Shown here one piece after another: positions 58,743 through 64,000 of a stretch of 64,000 bases of DNA. Under the pieces are notes generated by a model. The model had not been told where the DNA came from. It did no database searches and was given only the letters and a program-made list of their open reading frames with translations. The translations under genes and the position numbers were made by a program. This DNA is from JBGPGW01 sp046349515. GTDB taxonomy: Bacteria; Pseudomonadota; Alphaproteobacteria; CADEGL01. Where the stretch lies: positions 310,001 to 374,000 of the forward strand of contig JAXMCE010000001.1 in assembly GCA_046349515.1 (NCBI GenBank), written 5' to 3'. The first letter of the stretch is position 1. Each line of letters opens with the position of its first letter.

Positions 58743-60050
58743 CTAGGGGCTCGCGCTTGTGCCCGGATAGGCGCTGACGAGGAGCTTCGCATGGCCGCGA
58801 TAGGCCTCGAGGGCGACCTTGGCTTCCTGCGCGCGCCCCGCCTCGGCCTCGGCTTTCACCTGAGTCATGTCCTCGATGAGTTGCGCGGCAATCTTGGCGA
58901 CGTCCGGCCGGTCCGGGCGGCGTGCGAGGCCGGTCGCGGGATTGCGGTTGTCGAAACGCCGCGCGATGCGCGCGAGGTCGAAATTGACTGTGTCGGCGAT
59001 GAGCACCGCGGCAGGCCGGTCGCCGGTGGCGATCGCGCGGTCGAGCGCCGCGACATAGGACGCGACTTCGCTCATCTCGCTCTGGCGCGTCACGGGCTCG
59101 AACGGCTCCTCCCCATCCCCGACCGCCCGCACATAGGCCGCGAGGTCCGCCTTCTCGGCGCGCGAGAGCTTGAGCGCGAAGGTCCGGTCGAAGTGATCGA
59201 TCGCCGCCTCGATCGTGTCGTAGCGTCCGTCATGGAAGTACGGAGCCGTGAAGTCGACATTGAGAAGGGTCGGCGTCTTGAAGACACCGCCGCTGCCGAC
59301 GTCGTGGCGCCGACCGTCTGTAAAGAGGGCGTCTGGCACGTGGCAGCTCGCGCAACTCTTGCCGCCCATGGCCGCCAAGGGCTTGGCGAAAAGCGCCTCG
59401 CCGCGGCGTTCGGCCGCGCTGACCGTGCCCGTGAGCCGCCCGAGCGTGTCGAGCCTGAGGTTGGGCAGGAACTCGAACTGGTCCATGTAGGCGACGAGCG
59501 CATCGAGGATTCGCGGATCGGGCTCGGGGCCGGCGAACTCGTTCACGATCACGTGGCGCGTGAACTCGCGGAGCGAGCCGATCCGGCCGTCGCGCCCGTA
59601 GGGGCCCAAATAGCGGATGCCGCGGAGGCTCGGGATGTCAACGTGGTTCTGGACGCCGTCATCCTGGACGGGATTGAAGAACGCCGTCGTGGGATCGAGC
59701 CCACCGTGGCGCACCGACACGCCGGGGATGAAGAAGCGCTGATTGACGTCGCCGTTCGTATGGCAGGTGTCGCAGGAGAGGCCAGCTTCCCGCGCCTTCG
59801 CGCCGAACAGCAAGGGCGAGCTGAAGGCCGTGTTGCCGAGCGCCACCATGTAGGACTGGCGTCCGCCCGCCGCTTCCGCGCCCAGCACCTGGCGCGGCTG
59901 CTCGCGCCGGTCGAGGCCGAAGTCGGTCCCATCCGGCATGCCGGGAGCGGCCATGTCGATCGCGCCGACCGACGCCGCGAACAACGCGATCAGCGCGGCG
60001 ATCCCGGCCACGCGCAGAAAGCGTCGGCTCATCCATCCCATGGTCGTCAT
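58743..60050 (-). CDS. Di-haem cytochrome c peroxidase-like protein
   Basis: This 435-residue exported protein belongs to the di-haem peroxidase/MauG superfamily. A signal helix lies at residues 10-30. Two c-type haem sites are present: SCDTCHTNG (Cys93-His97) and SCASCHVPD (Cys235-His239). The segment between them (DIPSLRGIRYLGPYGRDGRIGSL, read as DIPSLRGIRYLGPYG then RDGRIGSL) and FKTPTLLNVDFTAPYFHDGRY are standard for the family. Start ATG 60050 has GAGGAGG 8 nt upstream. It is the third gene of a minus-strand operon with a barrel and a helical exported protein, across from an FTR1 permease. I infer a role in oxidising iron for uptake, by analogy with the peroxidase of EfeUOB. Confidence 0.88.
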   Translation of the reverse strand: MTTMGWMSRRFLRVAGIAALIALFAASVGAIDMAAPGMPDGTDFGLDRREQPRQVLGAEAAGGRQSYMVALGNTAFSSPLLFGAKAREAGLSCDTCHTNGDVNQRFFIPGVSVRHGGLDPTTAFFNPVQDDGVQNHVDIPSLRGIRYLGPYGRDGRIGSLREFTRHVIVNEFAGPEPDPRILDALVAYMDQFEFLPNLRLDTLGRLTGTVSAAERRGEALFAKPLAAMGGKSCASCHVPDALFTDGRRHDVGSGGVFKTPTLLNVDFTAPYFHDGRYDTIEAAIDHFDRTFALKLSRAEKADLAAYVRAVGDGEEPFEPVTRQSEMSEVASYVAALDRAIATGDRPAAVLIADTVNFDLARIARRFDNRNPATGLARRPDRPDVAKIAAQLIEDMTQVKAEAEAGRAQEAKVALEAYRGHAKLLVSAYPGTSASP

Positions 60051-60063
60051 CGCATCGTCCTCC

Positions 60064-61362
60064 TCAGAATTTCTTCTCGTAAGTGAGAAGAACGCCGACG
60101 GTGTTGAGAGTCGCCGCCTGGACGCGCTCGTGCTTGTAGCCGGTCGTGAATTTGAGGCCGTCGAGAAGCGGCACGGCGCTCTTGAGAAGCGCGCCCAAAT
60201 CGTAGTCGACGGAGAATCCAGCCAGGTGGTCGACGAAGCGCGTGTCGTCCTCGCGGTTGCGCGTCGGCCGCACCGTCGCATAGGCCGCCGCCGCCCAGCC
60301 TCGGCCCAACTCCAAGCCGAGACCCGCCGTGTAATAGTTCGTGCGCACGTCGGAACCGCCCTGGTTGCGGATGCGCGCGAATTCGAAGATGGGCGTCATG
60401 GTGATGCGCGAGGTGATGGGCAGCTCCCACTGGAGGCCCGCGACGAAATCGTGCTCGTTCAGCTGTGTCGTCGGGTCAGCGCCGTCCTCGCCCGGGATCG
60501 TGCCGCCGCGCTGGAGCGCGAGACCGATGTTGTAGGAGAAGCCGTCGAGGCCCGGGACATCTCCGCCTGTGAGCGCGATCGCATAGTTGTTGAGCCGGCC
60601 GGTGTTGCTGACGCCGCCGTCCTCGGGCTTGAGGTCGGAGGGACGCAGCACGTTCGGATCGCTCGCCCGGGGACGCGAGAAGAACGACTTGCTGAGGAAC
60701 GAGGTGTCGGCCACGAACAGCTCGCCCGAGAGGACATGCTTGCCGAGCCAGGGAATTTCGACCGCAAGACCGATGCCGTCCTTCTCGACGATCTCGTAAT
60801 CCTCGGCGAAATCCGTGCCGTAGAGACCCGGCGCCGCGTCCCAGGCGAGGCCGAAGCGGGGATGGATCTTGCCGCCATAGACCCGACCGGGCTCCGCCGA
60901 GAGCGTCACGTAGAGCTGCTCGAAGAAAAGGCCCTCCGCCGCGAACGCGCTGTTCGTGTCGACGGAGCGGACCTGTTCGGCCTTCAAGAGCCCGTTGATC
61001 GAAAGGTGCTGGCCGAAATTCGCGAACCACTCGAACTCAGGTTCCGTGAAAAGGTTGTTGAACGGTCTCACGCCATTGGCGGTGTTGAGCGTCTGGTCGC
61101 TCTGGAGCGTGAGCGTCAGTTTGCCGCCGACGACGACCGGGTGTTCGACGCTCGCCGGCGGAACTTCCTCCTGTTCGGGCCGCAATTCGCTGGGAACAGG
61201 GCTCCTGACCGTGCCCATCAGGGGATCCGCGGCGGCAGGAATTGCCGGCGACGCGGTCGCGAGCACCACGAAGACGGCGCCGGCACGAAGGCGAGAAAAA
61301 GTCCGGGCTGGGTCCGCGCGATCGCCATACGCCGCCGCGCGCACACGTCGAGAGTCGCACAT
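60064..61362 (-). CDS. Putative outer-membrane porin-like protein
   Basis: This protein of about 432 residues has an export signal (RLRAGAVFVVLATASPAIPAAA at about 21-42). A strand-rich body follows, with many Tyr, Gly and Asn at turns (EPGRVYGGKIHPRFGLAWD, NYYTAGLGLELGRGWAAAAY). It ends LLTYEKKF, with a C-terminal phenylalanine as in BAM clients. I read it as an outer-membrane barrel of unknown specificity; there is no TonB box or plug domain. Start choice is uncertain (61362 or 61410). It lies 13 nt before the peroxidase gene and after the helical protein gene in the same operon, so iron passage is a reasonable inference. Confidence 0.72.
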   Translation of the reverse strand: MCDSRRVRAAAYGDRADPARTFSRLRAGAVFVVLATASPAIPAAADPLMGTVRSPVPSELRPEQEEVPPASVEHPVVVGGKLTLTLQSDQTLNTANGVRPFNNLFTEPEFEWFANFGQHLSINGLLKAEQVRSVDTNSAFAAEGLFFEQLYVTLSAEPGRVYGGKIHPRFGLAWDAAPGLYGTDFAEDYEIVEKDGIGLAVEIPWLGKHVLSGELFVADTSFLSKSFFSRPRASDPNVLRPSDLKPEDGGVSNTGRLNNYAIALTGGDVPGLDGFSYNIGLALQRGGTIPGEDGADPTTQLNEHDFVAGLQWELPITSRITMTPIFEFARIRNQGGSDVRTNYYTAGLGLELGRGWAAAAYATVRPTRNREDDTRFVDHLAGFSVDYDLGALLKSAVPLLDGLKFTTGYKHERVQAATLNTVGVLLTYEKKF

Positions 61363-61438
61363 TCTTGCGTCATCCGATTTCAGAGTTTCGGGGAAGGAGT
61401 GCTGCGCCACGCGACACAGGCGCGCGGCGCGAACGCGC

Positions 61439-62320
61439 TCAGTTCGCGAGGGCCTTGACCCGGTCCGCCGCGCCCTGCACCTGCGAGACGCTCCGTGTCG
61501 GTTTCGCGGGCGGTTCGAGCGCGGGGAAGGCGCTCAGCGCCAGCTGAATCTCCTTCGCGATCGCGGGCGCCTGCGGGCCGAGGAGATCGGCCTGGGCGCG
61601 CGCGTAGGCATCGGCGTAGCGCGCGAACCCCATGGCATCGTGGTATTCCACCGTGTTCACGATGCGGCCCTTGTCGAGCGATTCGCCGAGATCGCCGGCC
61701 GCCGCCTCGATCATCACCGCGACGCCCAGGATCGCGAACCGCCGCGAGCGCTGCATCTCGGCCGGAATCGTCTTCCGCAATCCGTCGATCTTCTTGATGA
61801 CGTCGTCATAGGCGGCACCCGTCGCCGCATCCCTCGGCGCGGCCTTCGCGCGCCGCTCGAGGTCCTGGAGCTCGCGCTCGAACTCAGGGTACTTCCGCTC
61901 GGCGAAGACAGGCTTCAAGTAGTCATAGATCTCGCGAACCGGATGCCCGAAATGGGGCAATGCAGCCTTCTGCATGTTGGCGTCGAGGAGGGCCTTGCCG
62001 ATCATGAGATGCCCTTCCATGAGGCCGAGCTTCTCGAAGAGATCGAGATTGTCGTCGCCGGCCGTCGCGGCAGAGCTTCCGTCCGCAAGCTGCGCACTGG
62101 ACGCCATGCGCAGCATCTCTCCCGAGCCCGCCACCTGCACCAGATGCGTGCGCTGCTCCGGCCGCATGCCATGGCAAACGACAGCCGCCTCGGCGCGCGC
62201 CGCCCCACCGAGCGCCTCCCGCTTGACCGAGAGAAAATCCCCCACCACCACAAGCGCGAAAACCCCGGCCGCCGTCGACAGGATGATGCGTCCCCTTAAG
62301 CCTTTCACCGTTGCCCCCAT
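61439..62320 (-). CDS. Exported helical protein of the iron-permease locus, function unknown
   Basis: A 293-residue protein with an N-terminal membrane or signal helix (IILSTAAGVFALVVVGDFL at about 12-30) and a mostly helical, charged periplasmic part. Histidines and acids cluster in GLMEGHLMIGKALLDANMQKA and ALPHFGHPVREIYDYLKPVF, about residues 98-138, which could bind metal. It is not an imelysin or P19 protein by eye. The ATG at 62320 sits 6 bp from a Fur-like box and has no ribosome-binding site; the GTG at 62308 is an alternative. It heads the operon with the barrel and di-haem peroxidase, divergent from cupredoxin-FTR1. I suspect a periplasmic iron-handling role. Confidence 0.65.
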   Translation of the reverse strand: MGATVKGLRGRIILSTAAGVFALVVVGDFLSVKREALGGAARAEAAVVCHGMRPEQRTHLVQVAGSGEMLRMASSAQLADGSSAATAGDDNLDLFEKLGLMEGHLMIGKALLDANMQKAALPHFGHPVREIYDYLKPVFAERKYPEFERELQDLERRAKAAPRDAATGAAYDDVIKKIDGLRKTIPAEMQRSRRFAILGVAVMIEAAAGDLGESLDKGRIVNTVEYHDAMGFARYADAYARAQADLLGPQAPAIAKEIQLALSAFPALEPPAKPTRSVSQVQGAADRVKALAN

Positions 62321-62707
62321 CGCGAATGAGAATCATTACTATTCGCATAATAGAAAAATCGACAAGGCCGCGCAAGCCGGCTTCGGAGCCTGGCTTGCCA
62401 TGCCGATGCCCCCCTCTCCACGGCTGGTGTTTGGCCCTCACACGCCGGATACGGATCATCCGCGCGGAGGCCGGGACCGGTGGGCTGCCCTCACGGCATC
62501 GGCTCCCAACCGTGGGCGCACGCGTTCCGACGCGTGCCCTGCATTCGGCGGGGCGGAAGCGATTCAACACGGTATTTCATAGCGATAGGACGGAGTCGAA
62601 ACTAAATGCAACTAATAACCATTTACATTTTTCTGAAACTCACGTCACAATTTGGCGCGGCCCAGCGAGCAGCGGCTCGCCAACCCGAGGGCGGCCACGT
62701 GTTGCGA
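62321..62707. other. Divergent regulatory region of the iron locus
   Basis: This 387-bp gap holds the Fur-box-like dyad next to the minus-strand operon. An unusually AT-rich patch (about 62599-62652) on the cupredoxin side includes a weaker dyad AAATG-N11-CATTT (62604-62624). That patch is the probable promoter for cupredoxin-FTR1. The middle (62370-62580) is GC-rich and shows no gene I can support. Confidence 0.55.
62322..62346. promoter_or_regulatory. Fur-box-like dyad in the divergent iron promoter region
   Basis: A 25-bp imperfect palindrome has outer arms GCGAAT (62322-62327) and ATTCGC (62341-62346). Its core TGAGAATCATTACTA (62327-62341) matches the 15-bp Fur consensus TGATAATCATTATCA at 12 positions. 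It lies 2 bp from the start codon of the helical protein gene. On the minus strand a TATTAT at about 62347-62352 could be the -10 box, so bound Fur would block initiation. Confidence 0.65.
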
Positions 62708-63064
62708 ATGACGACCAGGTCGATGCGCGCTTTGCGACTTTGGATCGCTGTCCTCCTGGCGTGCCTGCCCTATGCGTCCGCGGGCATCGCCGCGGAGCCG
62801 ATCGAGATCACCATCACGATCCGCAATCACCGGTTCGAGCCGGACACCGTCGAGGTGCCGGCAGGACAGGAGATCAAGCTCCTCGTGACCAACGCCGATT
62901 CGACTCCCGAGGAATTCGAGAGCGTCGGACTCAAGATCGAGCGCGTGATCCGTCCCGGCCAGACAGCGGAATTCCGATTGCGTCCCCTGCTCGCGAACCG
63001 AAACTACAAGTTCTTCGGGGAGCACCATCCGAAGACGGCGCAGGGACAGCTGATCGTCAAGTGA
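62708..63064 (+). CDS. Cupredoxin-domain protein associated with FTR1 permease
   Basis: This 118-residue periplasmic protein has a signal peptide (residues 1-28, MTTRSMRALRLWIAVLLA to IAAEP). One cupredoxin-type beta domain follows: IEITITIRNHRFEPDTVEVPAGQ, TNADSTPEEFESVGLKIERVIRPGQ and YKFFGEHHPKTAQGQLIVK, quoted here only in part (FEPDTVEVPAGQ, STPEEFES, FFGEHHPKTAQG). The usual copper ligands (His, Cys, His, Met) are not all present, as in other FTR1-linked cupredoxins such as FtrB or the N-domain of EfeO. I infer that it binds iron or copper and passes iron to the permease. The stop overlaps the FTR1 start (GTGA). Confidence 0.85.
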   Translation: MTTRSMRALRLWIAVLLACLPYASAGIAAEPIEITITIRNHRFEPDTVEVPAGQEIKLLVTNADSTPEEFESVGLKIERVIRPGQTAEFRLRPLLANRNYKFFGEHHPKTAQGQLIVK

Positions 63065-63891
63065 TCGAGACCGCCATCATCGTCTTTCGCGAGGCGCTCG
63101 AGATCGCCATCGTCGTTGCCTTGCTGCTGGCGGCGACGAAGGGCGTGAGGGGCCGGTGGATGTGGCTGGGCGTCGGGCTCGCAGCGGGTGTCGCGGGCTC
63201 GTGCGTCGTCGCATATTTCGCGGACGTCATCGCGGGCAGCTTCGCAGGATCGGGCGAGGACGTTTTCAACGCGGTCGTCTTGCTGCTGACGGCCATCATG
63301 GTTGCGTGGACGATCGCGTGGATGCGCCGCCACAGCGCTGAGATCGCCATGACGGCGCGCGAGACGGGCGCGCGCATCCGCAGCGGCGATGCGCCGCTCT
63401 ACATCTTCGCGACGACCGTCGCCATCACCGTCCTTCGCGACGGCTCCGAGCTTGTGGTCTTCCTCGCGGCCCTCCGCCTCGCGGGCGAGGTGTCTTCTGG
63501 CAACATCGCCGGCGGATTCGTGCTCGGCATCGCCGGGGGAATCGTCACGGGCACGCTCCTCTACGGCGGCGTGATGTGGACCCGGCTTCGCTCGGTGTTC
63601 ACCATGATCACCGTGCTCCTGGCCTTTCTCGCGGCCGGCCTTGCCGCGCAGGCTGCGGCCTTCTTCGTCTCGAGCGGCTGGCTGCCGCCGCTTCTCGATC
63701 CGCTCTGGGACATGTCGTCGATTCTGGACAACGATTCGGTCGGAGGGCGATTCGCGCATTCGATCTTCGGCTACGTCGCGCAGCCGAGCGGAATGCAGGT
63801 GCTGGCCTATCTCGTCATGCTGAGCGTGGTGTGCTGGTTCGGATTGCGCCTCCCCGCCGCGCGCCACGCATCGGCCGGAGGCAAAGAGTAG
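63061..63891 (+). CDS. FTR1-family high-affinity iron permease
   Basis: This 276-residue inner-membrane permease of the Ftr1/EfeU type imports iron that has been oxidised at the outside. It has about seven membrane helices. The two iron-binding REXXE motifs are FREALE (residues 9-14, Arg10-Glu14) and LRDGSE (Arg126-Glu130, with Asp replacing the first Glu). The start is GTG at 63061 overlapping the cupredoxin stop, so translation is coupled. This is the EfeU/FtrC equivalent of the locus. No EfeO, EfeB or FtrD gene follows before the window ends (109 bp later). Confidence 0.94.
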   Translation: MIETAIIVFREALEIAIVVALLLAATKGVRGRWMWLGVGLAAGVAGSCVVAYFADVIAGSFAGSGEDVFNAVVLLLTAIMVAWTIAWMRRHSAEIAMTARETGARIRSGDAPLYIFATTVAITVLRDGSELVVFLAALRLAGEVSSGNIAGGFVLGIAGGIVTGTLLYGGVMWTRLRSVFTMITVLLAFLAAGLAAQAAAFFVSSGWLPPLLDPLWDMSSILDNDSVGGRFAHSIFGYVAQPSGMQVLAYLVMLSVVCWFGLRLPAARHASAGGKE

Positions 63892-64000
63892 AGAGTAGAA
63901 GGCGCGGGCCGCCCGCTTGCCGCGCCGCTGATTGACACGCATCGGCATCTATACGACCTTGCCCTGCGTCCGCCCGGCCACGGTCCCGCCGACGCGGCGC

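Noticed and set aside
58620..60086. Full-length 488-codon plus-strand frame
   Set aside because: Only its first 40 codons or so have any recognisable content. The rest is antisense to the di-haem peroxidase, so I kept only the short remnant.
63892..64000. Possible promoter TTGACA near 63933
   Set aside because: No -10 box occurs at an acceptable spacing, and the downstream gene lies outside the window.
1..64000. CRISPR arrays, tRNA or rRNA genes, insertion sequences, prophage genes
   Set aside because: I looked for direct-repeat arrays, cloverleaf-like sequences in the gaps, transposase motifs and phage genes and found none.

Overview
The window is a strongly GC-rich stretch of an alphaproteobacterial chromosome. 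The evidence is the adjacent divK and pleD pair with Caulobacter-type residues, an ALAS-type hemA (the C4 haem route), the pyrB-pyrC'-plsY-dprA-topA-rnr order, and the xseB-ispA-dxs-tlyA cluster. Rhodospirillales- or Rhizobiales-like lineages fit best, but nothing here fixes the genus. I see no phage, insertion sequence, CRISPR array, rRNA or tRNA. Most of the window is core chromosome with accessory genes between core blocks.

Layout. 1-3.5 kb: gatC-gatA (gatA runs off the left edge), a flavin amine oxidase, and ruvX. 3.6-14.6 kb: a core run of pyrB, a dihydroorotase homologue that lacks its HxH metal motif, plsY, dprA, topA, rnr, an S41 protease lipoprotein and rpmG. 14.7-16.6 kb: divK-pleD on the minus strand. 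16.7-19.4 kb: three genes joined by GTGA overlaps (ROK sugar kinase, DNA polymerase IV, heptose bisphosphatase). 19.4-22.9 kb: a lipoprotein hydrolase, an outer-membrane barrel, pyrE and a cofactor-less sulfite-oxidase-like protein. 23-27.4 kb: a peptide-type ABC importer without an ATPase, followed by an Asp/Glu racemase-family protein. 27.4-28.1 kb: a GNAT acetyltransferase behind an arginine-rich leader peptide and a terminator hairpin, an apparent attenuator. 28.1-33 kb: a cysteine-synthase-like gene divergent from a MarR regulator with a compact shared operator, then a Baeyer-Villiger-type monooxygenase and a DHA2 efflux pump. 33-36.5 kb: M24 and M20 hydrolases and a universal stress protein with an FNR/FixK-type box upstream.

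36.6-46.2 kb: manC, a class III aminotransferase, a chemoreceptor relic, two soluble chemoreceptors with duplicated sensor domains and strong terminators, hemA, then a truncated haemoglobin followed by a ferredoxin-reductase fusion. 46.2-51.9 kb: a small unknown gene with a second FNR/FixK-type box, a cation diffusion facilitator, pdxH, a glycine-zipper lipoprotein, fabI, a REP-like repeat pair, aroC and an AhpD-like protein. 51.9-58.5 kb: RNA methyltransferases, tlyA, dxs, ispA, xseB, a histone-deacetylase-like hydrolase and a TusA-like protein, all on the minus strand.

58.6-64 kb: a truncated CDP-alcohol phosphatidyltransferase remnant, then the most interesting locus. Two divergent transcription units flank a Fur-box-like dyad. 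One encodes a helical exported protein, an outer-membrane barrel and a di-haem peroxidase. The other encodes a cupredoxin and an FTR1 iron permease. Together they look like a split ferrous-iron uptake system in which a c-type di-haem peroxidase sits where EfeUOB has a DyP peroxidase.
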